Translations under genes and position numbers: made by a program
Notes under the pieces: generated by a model
Seen by the model: only the letters and a program-made list of their open reading frames with translations
Told to the model about the DNA's origin: nothing
Databases searched by the model: none
Assembly: GCA_903862805.1 (NCBI GenBank)
Contig: CAIOZP010000287.1
Location: forward strand, 1-8,973
Source: an uncultured Fibrobacterota bacterium
Lineage (GTDB): Bacteria > Fibrobacterota > Chitinivibrionia > Chitinivibrionales > CAIOZP01
Direction of reading: 5' to 3'
Length of the DNA: 8,973 bases
Shown here: positions 1 through 7,040 of the stretch, in pieces
Numbering within the stretch: the first letter of the stretch is position 1
Layout: every line of letters starts with the position of its first letter

Positions 1-1
1 C

Positions 2-487
2 ATGGGCACCGCAAGCGTGATTCTGTATGCTGTCTGGATGGGAAACAACAATACAATATCTTTCAATCCAAACACTGGAACCGGTGTAATGTCGGCACAG
101 ACAATAATCACCGACTCAACCGCAAAGCTCAATTCAAATACCTACACAAAGCCGGGGTATTCATTTGCAGGTTGGTCAACCACAAGCGGAGGAACTACGG
201 TTGATTTTGCAGATGGGGCAAGTTACACAATGGGAACATCGAGCCTGACATTGTATGCGGTATGGACGGCATTGGTTTCATACAATTCCAACGGTGGAAC
301 AGGGGCAATGGCACCTCAGACCATCGCTTCCGGTGCCTCTGCAAAGCTCACGCATAATGCATTCATCAGGCATGGGTATACATTTATAGGTTGGGATACG
401 ATTTCTGGTAGTACTATGGTGTACAAAGATACCGCCAATTTCACTATGAATGCAGGAAACGTGGCAGTGGCTTTGTATGCGGTATGG
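2..487 (+). repeat. InlB B-type (Listeria-Bacteroides) protein repeats, one partial and two complete
   Basis: Bases 2-37 encode the tail of one repeat, 56-265 a complete second copy and 275-487 a complete third. Each full copy has about 70 residues with the order: beta strand with an N-T/G-G turn, AQT or PQT, GY-F-GW, and closing LYAVW. They are diverged at DNA level but in register, as in old tandem duplications. In surface proteins such repeats normally act as rigid stalks that hold a terminal domain away from the cell; here they precede the FGE-like domain. Confidence 0.85.
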
Positions 488-1300
488 TTGCAGATTTATT
501 ATGGCATGGATTCCATCCCCTCGAAGGATCAGACCTTCATGATGGGAGCAGACAGCAGTACACAAACCGAGGGTGCAGCAAATTTGAACGGAGATACTCT
601 CCACTCTGTAACATTCACCCACTCGTTCCTTATGGATTCAACGCATGTTACGCAGCAGGAGTTTTTGCGAGTAATGAGTTTGAACCCGTCACAATTCACA
701 GGTGATCTGACAAGACCAGTTGAGCATTTAACTTGGTTTGATGCGGTTTTGTATTGCAATGCGAGGAGCAAACTTGAAGGGAAGGATACTGTCTATAAGT
801 ATACCGGCATAACCGGAACTCCATGCACAGGCAGTGGTTGCCAAGATCTTGTCGGGATAACTATCGATACATCGAAGAAAGGCTATCGCCTTCCGACAGA
901 AGCGGAGTGGGAGTTCGCGGCTAAAGCCGGGACAACGACAAACTTCTGGTGGGGCAATAACTCAACGGATTCGGCGGACAAATACTCATGGAATAAAAAC
1001 AATTCCAAATCCGTAACCAATGTCTTAACCACACATCCGGTAGCCCAAAAAGGGAAGAACAGCTTCGGGCTTTACGATATGGAAGGCAATGTGTATCAGT
1101 GGTGCAACGATTGGTATGCAGATTACAGCCGTTGGCCATTAGCAAATCCACTATGCACCAATTCTGCATCAACCTACAAAATATTCCGCGGCTGTTCGGT
1201 CTACTGGAATTCTACGGTTTTGCGATCTGCCGTTCGCAACTACAACAGTCCGAGTGTAGTTACCGACGAGTACGGTTTCCGATGTGTCCTTCAGAGATAA
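2..1300 (+). CDS. InlB-type repeat protein with C-terminal FGE-like (sulfatase-modifying-factor fold) domain, 5' truncated
   Basis: The gene enters from the left edge: the reading frame is open from base 2, and the first visible residues (ending LYAVW, 8-12) are the tail of an InlB/Listeria-Bacteroides repeat, so the ATG at base 2 is internal and the true start lies outside. Two complete repeats follow (about residues 19-88 and 92-162), each with a GY-F-GW core and a closing LYAVW. Residues about 165-432 form an FGE-like domain (FGE-sulfatase/SUMF1 family), with GYRLPTEAEWE at 294-304, NSFGLYDMEGN at 353-363, QWCNDWY at 366-372 and a terminal GFR at 425-427. In true FGE the RGGSF motif is followed by a copper-binding Cys pair; here it reads RGCSVYW (396-402) with no such pair, so sulfatase activation is unlikely. 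The family also includes binding or structural domains with a C-type-lectin-like fold. Probably a secreted or surface protein, but the signal peptide is not visible. The stop is TAA at 1298-1300. Family assignment is firm; function is unknown. Confidence 0.9.
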   Translation: MGTASVILYAVWMGNNNTISFNPNTGTGVMSAQTIITDSTAKLNSNTYTKPGYSFAGWSTTSGGTTVDFADGASYTMGTSSLTLYAVWTALVSYNSNGGTGAMAPQTIASGASAKLTHNAFIRHGYTFIGWDTISGSTMVYKDTANFTMNAGNVAVALYAVWLQIYYGMDSIPSKDQTFMMGADSSTQTEGAANLNGDTLHSVTFTHSFLMDSTHVTQQEFLRVMSLNPSQFTGDLTRPVEHLTWFDAVLYCNARSKLEGKDTVYKYTGITGTPCTGSGCQDLVGITIDTSKKGYRLPTEAEWEFAAKAGTTTNFWWGNNSTDSADKYSWNKNNSKSVTNVLTTHPVAQKGKNSFGLYDMEGNVYQWCNDWYADYSRWPLANPLCTNSASTYKIFRGCSVYWNSTVLRSAVRNYNSPSVVTDEYGFRCVLQR

Positions 1301-1383
1301 CCCAGGATGATACCGAAGCTGAATCTGAATATTTGCTGCCGTATGGACGATCTTGTCGCAGTGTTCAAAAGCGCATAGTCCCC

Positions 1384-1414
1384 ATCCTGCCAAGTTCCCC
1401 CTTGTTGACAGGAT
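1384..1414 (+). terminator. Imperfect hairpin after the FGE-like gene, possible weak terminator
   Basis: ATCCTG (1384-1389) pairs exactly with CAGGAT (1409-1414), and inside it CAAG (1391-1394) pairs with CTTG (1401-1404) around a TTCCCC loop. The two helices are separated by an uneven internal loop (1 nt against 4 nt). It is followed by a T-rich stretch (CACTTATATTTG) rather than a clean T run. It lies 84 bp past the stop of the upstream gene. It could be a weak terminator or chance pairing. Confidence 0.3.
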
Positions 1415-1446
1415 CACTTATATTTGATTCGTCGCGATAAATGCGG

Positions 1447-1489
1447 TGCCGCTTCCCGTAAGCTTTTGCAAGTTGCGGGAGATCTGGCA
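1447..1489 (+). other. Long imperfect hairpin just upstream of the CsgG-like gene
   Basis: The core stem pairs TCCCGTAA-(G)-CTT (1454-1465) with AAGTTGCGGGA (1470-1480) around a TTGC loop: 11 pairs including one T-G wobble, with one bulged G. An outer helix TGCC (1447-1450) with GGCA (1486-1489) extends it across an internal loop. No T run follows, so it is not a standard terminator. It ends 24 nt before the preferred start codon at 1514, so if transcribed it would lie in the 5' leader of that mRNA. Confidence 0.45.
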
Positions 1490-1503
1490 ATGACATTATA
1501 GAT

Positions 1504-1509
1504 GAGGGA
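1504..1509 (+). promoter_or_regulatory. Ribosome binding site selecting the start at 1514
   Basis: GAGGGA lies 4 nt before the ATG at 1514. The upstream in-frame ATG at 1502 overlaps this site and has no purine-rich sequence at a suitable distance. The preferred protein is therefore 4 residues shorter than the longest open frame. No convincing -35/-10 pair was found in 1301-1501. Confidence 0.6.
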
Positions 1510-1513
1510 CAAT

Positions 1514-2806
1514 ATGGTTCTTTCGCTCTGCTTGACAAGAGAGAGACCCCGCTTTCGGTCTTTGTTGGCTGTTTCCTTTGTTGTGATCTTTGCGGTAATT
1601 GCTTCTGCGGCAAGTGCATCTGACATGTCGCAGTTTACCGGTACTGATGGCAAGGTGCGCTCGGCGAAACTTGTGAAGATGGAGAAAGACACGCTCATTA
1701 TCGAGACAACCGCTTCCGATGGCTCTGTAACTCAACGGCGGGTGCACAAATCACAGTTCAAAAAAGTTCAGCTTTCCGACAATTCGATTCTTGATCTCAC
1801 AACATCCACTTGGCCGCCGGTAAAAGCCGCCGCCAAAGACGACTGGGATGAGGTGGCTCCGGTGGCAAAGGCCGAAGTGAAAAAGCCTGACACTTCCGCA
1901 GTTGCGAAATCGCCTGCGACTGTTGATGACATCGACCGGCTTTTTGCGATTCTTTTTTCGCAGATGAAAACCGATAGCGCCACATCGATTCCTATTGCAG
2001 TGCTACCGTTCACGGCGAACGGAACGGTTCCGCCACAGGCTGCGCAAATGGTCTCGGAAGCAGCGGTTACCGACATTTCCAAAACGAAGCATTTCGTTAT
2101 TGTCGAACGGGCGCAGCTTCAAAAGGTCGTTTCGGAGATTGCATTTTCACAAACCGGAATGGTTGACGACTCGAAGACACTTGAAGCGGGCAAAATGCTT
2201 GCCGCAAAATATCTCGTCACCGGATCGGTCACAGAAGACAACGGCCTTCGACTTGTTTCCGCAAGGATAATCGAAACCGAAAGCGGATCGGTAGTCGCAA
2301 GTGCCGACGCAAAGATCGCTGTACGAAAAATGGACGATCTCACAAAGGCGCTCTTTGCCGAGAAGGTCGATCCGAAGTCGGCGCTGTTCCGAAGTACAGT
2401 TCTGCCGGGCTGGGGTCAGTTCTACACCGGACACGCCGGACAGGGAACAGCTTCGCTTGTTCTGGCAGTGGTTGGCGCGGCGGCAGTCGGATATACCACG
2501 TACGAGTGGTCGTCGGCAAAGAAAGATGCCGATGCGTTCCGCACTCACTCGCCATCAACTGTGCAAGCCAACGAGAGTCCGGCACACTGGCTCCGTCGCG
2601 GAAACGCTGCAATCGCCAAGGCGAACGACGCTGCAACAAACTGCGACATCGCGATAGCCGCACTCGGCGGAGTCTGGGTTTTGAACATGGTCGATGCGCT
2701 GATCTGCGGCGCTGTTGAATCGAAGAAAGTCAAGAAGCATTACTTCTCGGTGATTCCCGTTCTGTCAACCAAAGAGATGGGACTGGCCTGCAATGTCAAT
2801 TTTTAA
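1514..2806 (+). CDS. Exported CsgG-like protein with C-terminal DUF5683-like membrane domain
   Basis: The protein has 430 residues from the ATG at 1514, chosen for its GAGGGA site; an in-frame ATG at 1502 would add four residues. The N-terminus is a Sec signal peptide: basic RERPRFR at 9-15, a hydrophobic core at 16-30, and a likely signal peptidase I cut after ASA (33-35). Residues about 38-88 form a small beta-rich domain (DGKVRSAKLV, then LIIET) resembling SHD1-like domains, weakly supported. A Pro/Ala/Lys-rich linker follows. Residues about 159-270 fit the CsgG/FlgO-type alpha/beta domain: IPIAVLPF, then a helix, VIVERAQL, AGKMLAAKYLVTGSV and a strand with RIIETESG. Residues about 294-401 hold LPGWGQFYTG followed by two hydrophobic segments (about 314-332 and 378-401, with NMVDA), the pattern of DUF5683. 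CsgG itself is an outer-membrane secretion pore lipoprotein, but this protein has no lipobox and no evident pore region, so secretion is not shown. It probably acts at the envelope. It is 19 bp from the giant lipoprotein gene, suggesting co-transcription. Confidence 0.85.
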   Translation: MVLSLCLTRERPRFRSLLAVSFVVIFAVIASAASASDMSQFTGTDGKVRSAKLVKMEKDTLIIETTASDGSVTQRRVHKSQFKKVQLSDNSILDLTTSTWPPVKAAAKDDWDEVAPVAKAEVKKPDTSAVAKSPATVDDIDRLFAILFSQMKTDSATSIPIAVLPFTANGTVPPQAAQMVSEAAVTDISKTKHFVIVERAQLQKVVSEIAFSQTGMVDDSKTLEAGKMLAAKYLVTGSVTEDNGLRLVSARIIETESGSVVASADAKIAVRKMDDLTKALFAEKVDPKSALFRSTVLPGWGQFYTGHAGQGTASLVLAVVGAAAVGYTTYEWSSAKKDADAFRTHSPSTVQANESPAHWLRRGNAAIAKANDAATNCDIAIAALGGVWVLNMVDALICGAVESKKVKKHYFSVIPVLSTKEMGLACNVNF

Positions 2807-2813
2807 TTCTGCA

Positions 2814-2819
2814 AGGGGA
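2814..2819 (+). promoter_or_regulatory. Ribosome binding site selecting the start at 2826
   Basis: AGGGGA lies 6 nt before the ATG at 2826, at good spacing. The longer in-frame start at 2793 lies inside the end of the upstream gene, lacks a clear Shine-Dalgarno sequence and would put 11 extra residues before the signal peptide. Confidence 0.75.
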
Positions 2820-2825
2820 AACGGT

Positions 2826-5800
2826 ATGAAGCTTGATTGCCGAATTCGCCAAGTCGGATATTCGATAGTCGGCGTGATCGCATTAGTTTTCGCGTTGTTT
2901 CTGGTAACTTGCACGAAGAACAAAAATCTTCTGACACCCGATGATGCTTCATCGTTTACAGCTTCTGCCAGCGGAACTGTGACGGACATCAAGGGTCGGC
3001 CATTGTCAGATGCTATGGTGACGGCTTATCCAAGCGGTTTAACGACTTTGACAGACTCGCACGGAAGATTTTTGATCGGCGGAATTCCCTCTGGCAAACA
3101 GGTTTTCTCGTTTCGTAAAGCTGATTATCTCGACACGATGAGCGACAGTGTTCCTTTTGCGCTGCTTGATAAAAAGAATCTCGATACTGCCGCCTCGCTT
3201 GTCTATCGCTTCGGCTGGATCAAGGGCGCTGTCGTCGGATTCCCGGCAGATAGCATGGTTGATGCTGCGATTCAGGTGGAGAACCAGACGGCAACTACGC
3301 GAACCTTCCCCGAAGGAAACTTCAGCCCGATTCAGGTTGATCCCGGCCAGCTCAAGGTTTACGGAGTTGTAAAAGGAATCGGCTACGGCACAACTATCAC
3401 TACCGTTGCGTCAAGTGACACCGACAGCGTGGCAATCAGCATCAACCGCAAAGGTGGAACGGTCAACGGGACGGTGGTCGATTCGGCAAAGAAGCCGCTG
3501 ACCAACACCGTCGTATCCACGATGGGCGGACTCATCGCCGACACGACCGGTAAATCAGGGCAGTTTGTGCTGACAGAAGTTCCGTCAGAAGGTTCCATTT
3601 CGTTGATGATTCAAAGCGGCAACAAGGTTCTGATGCTCGGCGGTGTTTCTGCAATCGAAGCCGGAACGATCAATCTCGACACGGTCGCGCTCTCGGCGAC
3701 ATTCGCACCTGTCAATGGAATGTTTGTTTATCCCTGGATTGTTTCGGGACAGGCAGGCGACACCATAACGCTTGTCGCAGCATTTCAGTTCGATGACACC
3801 GTGGCGCTCAACAATTTCGAATGGATGATTGATTCGAGTGCGATCGTCGGGAAGAAAGCCGTAACGACCGACACAACCTGGACAATCACGAAATATCCAA
3901 AGCTCAAGGTACTTTTCCAGACACCGGGAACTTACAGGGTTCATGTTAGATCTGTTTCGGTCAGTTCGCTCCGATCAAATCTCGCCGACATGGAGATAAA
4001 CATTTCGGCGCAGGGCAACAAGATCTGGGCCGAATCCGGTACCGGCGGAGCAATCACATTTCCAGGGACTTTTTCGGTTGCTGAAAACGGATCAAAGACC
4101 TATTCGTTTATCGCCGACAGTTCCCACATCATCGATTCAATATGTGTTGATGGTAAGGACACGCTATACACCGACACCTTCTACACCTTCAAAAATGTGA
4201 AGGCGAATCATTCCATCAGGGCGGTTTTTCGCACGAAGACTTTTACCATTTCGTCAAGTGCCGGTGACAGTGGAAGCATTACGCCCAAGGGCGATTCGGT
4301 GGTGGTTTACAATGCGGGAATGACTTTTCAAATCAAGCCGAAACCAAATTACGAGATCGATTCGATAACAGACAACGGGGTTCTCCAGACAGCCGATACC
4401 GTTTACACACTGGCGAAGATCAAAGCCGACCACGTCATTCGTGTGACGTTCAAACAACTGCTCGCGCCTGCGGTTCTGGGTCAGCCTCAGTCTCAGACTG
4501 TGGCATCGGGCCATTCTGTCACCATGATCGCATCTGCAAACGGAACCACGCCGATGACGTTTGTTTGGAAGCTAAACGGCGTCACAAAAGATTCGGCCAC
4601 AAGTGCGCCCGGAATTAAATCCGACACACTCTCGATTTCCGTGATTACAGCCGCTGATACCGGCAACTGGAAATGCATTATCATCAACGATGCCGGCATC
4701 GATTCTACCGCCGTGGCAAAGCTTGCGATCGACACGCAGTTTGTTCAGAGCGCGAGTGCCGGAACCGGCGGAACCATATCGCCAAATGGCGACAGCACGG
4801 TTCACATGGGCGATTCGATCAGGTACACTATTCACGTGAGTACCGGCTATCTTCTTGACTCTGTACTTGTTGATGGGAAAGACACGAGCATCGCCGATTC
4901 GATTCTTGTTTTGTCAACCATAGTGAAGAGTCATACGATCCGTGTTGTGTTCATACTCAAGACTTTTACCGTTACTACAAATGCAGGAACCGGTGGAACG
5001 ATTAGTCCGACAGATAATGCAGTTGCTTATGGGTCGAACAAGACTATTACAATTGCACCGACTACCGGCTATTTGGTCGATTCATTAATTGTCGATGGAA
5101 CACCTTCCGATTCGACGACGTCCTTTACATTTGCGAATGTGACAGCAGCTCATACGATCCGTGCAGTGTTCAGGCTTCAAGCATTGACTGTGACGTCGAG
5201 CAAAAACACTGGCGGAACCATAACGCCCTTGGGCGCATCGACCGTTAGCTATGGGGACAGCTTAGTCTATGCAATAGCGCCGACCACCGGCTATTTGCTC
5301 GACTCGCTGATACTCAACGGAAACGATACTACGCTCGGCACATCGTTTACGATTCGCAACATCACCGCAACCACGACAATCCGTGCTGTGTTCAAGCTCC
5401 AAACTTTCACGGTTACTTCAAGCAAAAACACCGGTGGAACTATCACGCCATTAGGCGCTTCGACCGTCAATTATGGTGACAGTATTGTCTATTCGATATC
5501 GACTAACACCGGATACCTTATCGATTCCTTGATCGTAGATAATGTGAGCAAGACTGTTGCTGCCTGCTACACTGTAAAAAATGTCACGACGGCTCATACG
5601 GTTCGTGTTGTGTTCAAGAAGCAGACATTCACAGTGACTTCGAGCAACGGAGCAAATGGCACAATCACTCCGCTTGGAGCCACTACGGTCAACTATGGTG
5701 ACAGCGTTGTTTACACGATCACTCCAGGTGGCGGTTACACATACGACTCGCTGATCCTCGACGGCAACGACACGACGGTTGGCGCTTCTTTTACTGTTCG

Positions 5801-6956
5801 CAATGTAACTGCAAATATGACTATCAAGGCGGTGTTTAAGGTTCCTACTTACAAGGTTACATACTTTGGAAACGGAAGTAACCGCGGAATGGTGCCGATT
5901 GATGCAGTAAATCATCTCAGCGCTGACAGGGTGACAGTCCTCGACAATACCGGAGACCTTGTTGATACCGGCTATTATTTCGCAGGATGGAACACGCAGC
6001 CAGACACATTGGGAACGATGTATCCGGCTGGCGGATTCTACACAATTGCAAGTGCAGATGTTTCTCTGTATGCAGTATGGCGGCCGCTTGGTGTGGGAAC
6101 GGCCTGGACGATCAGAAGCTCCGGTTATACAAAAGCATTGATAAGAGATGTCGCATGGAACGGAAGCAAATATGTTGCGGTTTCCGACTCCGGAACGCTT
6201 ACATCAACCGACGCTGTGACCTGGTCATTGGTCAACGCAGCAGACAATAATCTCATGTCGATCAAATGGGCGAACGGTCAATTCATTGCCGACGGAAAGC
6301 TGACAGGCGTCTATGACAACATCTACACATCGCCGGACGGCACCGCGTGGACAAAAGTGACCAGCTTCGCCAGTTACGGAAGTTCTATCTGTAATTCGGT
6401 GGTGTGGAACGGTAGCCAGTATGTCGCTGTCGGCCAAAACGGCAAACTTGAGAAATCTATTGATGGTTCTACCTGGACAGATACGACCACAGGCTTCAGC
6501 GATTTCAACCTTAAGTCAATAGTTTGGACTGGCTCCCAGTTTGTGGCAGTTGGCGATTCAATGGCGACGTTTGGCGCGATCCTTACCTCGCCCGATGCGG
6601 TCACTTGGACAAGTCAACCAACTGCAACGACGTCACAGCTTTACTCGGTAGCTTGGAACGGATCTGTATTTGTCGCAGTCGGTGGTAATGGTGATGTCGA
6701 ACTTTCGTCCAATGGGACATCGTGGTCATCTCCTTACAGCGGTAGCCTTGACCTCTATTCAGTTGTGTGGTCAGGAAGCGAATTTGTCTCTGTGTTTGCC
6801 AACGCAGACCAGACGCACGTTTTTTCATCTCCGGATGGAACAGCTTGGACTGACGTACAAATCGTGGCATTCGGTACTACTGCAAATTCGATCGTTTCAA
6901 CCGGCAGTCAGCTTTGTGTAGTCGGTTACAACGGAAGGATCGCAACTTCGCCGTGA
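2826..6956 (+). CDS. Giant modular surface lipoprotein: beta-domain stalk with C-terminal seven-bladed propeller
   Basis: The protein has 1376 residues from the ATG at 2826; the in-frame ATG at 2793 is less likely. It opens with a basic segment, a hydrophobic helix (about 12-27) and LVTC with Cys29, an acceptable but not ideal lipobox (Thr at -1), so it is probably a lipoprotein exposed in the periplasm or on the cell surface. Domains in order: carboxypeptidase-regulatory-like beta sandwiches at about 46-105, 130-205 and 210-285; a PKD-like domain at about 300-396; bacterial beta repeats (divergent InlB-like) at 398-471 and 472-544; an Ig-like domain at 545-636, with W in FVWKLNG and DTGNWKC but without the first core Cys; five further beta repeats at 637-712, 713-785, 786-859, 860-933 and 934-1007; an InlB-type repeat ending LYAVW at 1008-1085; and a seven-bladed propeller at 1091-1376. 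No enzyme signature or C-terminal sorting domain was seen. Adhesion or ligand binding is a plausible inference, not shown. The gene ends 21 bp before a strong terminator and is probably co-transcribed with the CsgG-like gene. Confidence 0.9.
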   Translation: MKLDCRIRQVGYSIVGVIALVFALFLVTCTKNKNLLTPDDASSFTASASGTVTDIKGRPLSDAMVTAYPSGLTTLTDSHGRFLIGGIPSGKQVFSFRKADYLDTMSDSVPFALLDKKNLDTAASLVYRFGWIKGAVVGFPADSMVDAAIQVENQTATTRTFPEGNFSPIQVDPGQLKVYGVVKGIGYGTTITTVASSDTDSVAISINRKGGTVNGTVVDSAKKPLTNTVVSTMGGLIADTTGKSGQFVLTEVPSEGSISLMIQSGNKVLMLGGVSAIEAGTINLDTVALSATFAPVNGMFVYPWIVSGQAGDTITLVAAFQFDDTVALNNFEWMIDSSAIVGKKAVTTDTTWTITKYPKLKVLFQTPGTYRVHVRSVSVSSLRSNLADMEINISAQGNKIWAESGTGGAITFPGTFSVAENGSKTYSFIADSSHIIDSICVDGKDTLYTDTFYTFKNVKANHSIRAVFRTKTFTISSSAGDSGSITPKGDSVVVYNAGMTFQIKPKPNYEIDSITDNGVLQTADTVYTLAKIKADHVIRVTFKQLLAPAVLGQPQSQTVASGHSVTMIASANGTTPMTFVWKLNGVTKDSATSAPGIKSDTLSISVITAADTGNWKCIIINDAGIDSTAVAKLAIDTQFVQSASAGTGGTISPNGDSTVHMGDSIRYTIHVSTGYLLDSVLVDGKDTSIADSILVLSTIVKSHTIRVVFILKTFTVTTNAGTGGTISPTDNAVAYGSNKTITIAPTTGYLVDSLIVDGTPSDSTTSFTFANVTAAHTIRAVFRLQALTVTSSKNTGGTITPLGASTVSYGDSLVYAIAPTTGYLLDSLILNGNDTTLGTSFTIRNITATTTIRAVFKLQTFTVTSSKNTGGTITPLGASTVNYGDSIVYSISTNTGYLIDSLIVDNVSKTVAACYTVKNVTTAHTVRVVFKKQTFTVTSSNGANGTITPLGATTVNYGDSVVYTITPGGGYTYDSLILDGNDTTVGASFTVRNVTANMTIKAVFKVPTYKVTYFGNGSNRGMVPIDAVNHLSADRVTVLDNTGDLVDTGYYFAGWNTQPDTLGTMYPAGGFYTIASADVSLYAVWRPLGVGTAWTIRSSGYTKALIRDVAWNGSKYVAVSDSGTLTSTDAVTWSLVNAADNNLMSIKWANGQFIADGKLTGVYDNIYTSPDGTAWTKVTSFASYGSSICNSVVWNGSQYVAVGQNGKLEKSIDGSTWTDTTTGFSDFNLKSIVWTGSQFVAVGDSMATFGAILTSPDAVTWTSQPTATTSQLYSVAWNGSVFVAVGGNGDVELSSNGTSWSSPYSGSLDLYSVVWSGSEFVSVFANADQTHVFSSPDGTAWTDVQIVAFGTTANSIVSTGSQLCVVGYNGRIATSP
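4017..4457 (+). repeat. Two tandem bacterial beta repeats (copies A and B) in the giant lipoprotein
   Basis: Copies at 4017-4238 (74 residues) and 4239-4457 (73 residues). Each has the order: G-T/S-G-G/S with I-T near the start, a polar strand, ID-SI (DGKD in copy A, DNG in copy B), a strand, and a closing H-IR-V/A-VF or -VTF. They abut exactly with no linker and are separated from the other five copies by the Ig-like domain. They are more diverged than copies E and F. Confidence 0.8.
4734..5846 (+). repeat. Five tandem bacterial beta repeats (copies C to G) in the giant lipoprotein
   Basis: Copies at 4734-4961 (76 residues), 4962-5180 (73), 5181-5402 (74), 5403-5624 (74) and 5625-5846 (74). 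The shared pattern is TFTVTSS near the start, GGTITP or GTISP, YGDS-VY-I, GY-DSLI-DG, a strand, NVTA-HTIR and VF at the end. Copies abut directly, each ending at the residue before the next T/A-F/L-T-V-T. E and F share the strongest identity (TSSKNTGGTITPLGAST is common to both), yet the codons differ at many third positions, so the duplication is old or the protein has been kept under selection. Confidence 0.88.
6096..6953 (+). repeat. Seven-bladed beta-propeller repeats at the C-terminus of the giant lipoprotein
   Basis: Seven units of 37 to 46 residues, each starting S-V/I-x-W-x-G-S-x-F/Y-V-A-V-G and ending in a variant of TSPDGTAWT. The core Trp of units 1 to 6 lies at residues 1111, 1148, 1194, 1234, 1277 and 1315; unit 7 has Ser at 1358 instead. 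Unit 7 stops at ATSP with no closing AWT strand, while a lone GTAWT sits before unit 1 (6096-6107). That fits ring closure by the N-terminal strand. The motif resembles BNR/Asp-box and Ycf48-like propellers. No sialidase-type catalytic residues could be recognised. Confidence 0.8.
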
Positions 6957-6977
6957 TCTGATAAATTCATGGAATAG

Positions 6978-7018
6978 AAAGAGGCCGATCCTAATCCGGA
7001 TCGGCCTCTTTATTTTTT
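6978..7018 (+). terminator. Strong Rho-independent terminator between convergent genes
   Basis: A perfect 14-bp stem, AAAGAGGCCGATCC (6978-6991) with GGATCGGCCTCTTT (6998-7011), encloses a 6-nt loop and is followed by ATTTTTT (7012-7018). It ends the plus-strand transcript of the giant lipoprotein gene, whose stop is 21 bp upstream. On the minus strand the same stem lies 29 bp past the ilvE stop, but there the tail after the stem's own TTT is CTATTCC, so termination of cimA-ilvE would rest on the stem and a weaker U tract. Confidence 0.93.
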
Positions 7019-7040
7019 ACTCTCGTTTGTCAATCAGATC

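Noticed and set aside
1405..1424. TTGACA followed by TATATT as a sigma-70 promoter
   Set aside because: The spacer is only 8 nt, far from the usual 16 to 18, and no other -10 sequence sits at the right distance; TTGACA also overlaps a hairpin arm.
1099..1440. Open frame of 113 codons overlapping the end of the FGE-like gene and running into the intergenic region
   Set aside because: Most of it lies in another frame of a well-supported gene, it has no ribosome binding site and its product shows no recognisable domain.
2793..2825. Longer start for the giant lipoprotein, overlapping the CsgG-like gene by 14 bp
   Set aside because: No Shine-Dalgarno sequence suits it, whereas AGGGGA is well placed for the ATG at 2826, which also puts the signal peptide at the N-terminus.
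4734..5846. Tandem array as a CRISPR or DNA-level satellite
   Set aside because: The periodicity of about 222 bp is at protein level in one open frame, with no short identical repeats or unique spacers.
5451..5915. Minus-strand open frame of 154 codons inside the beta-repeat array
   Set aside because: It is antisense to clear, in-register protein repeats; its length reflects the repetitive codon pattern and its product resembles no known family.
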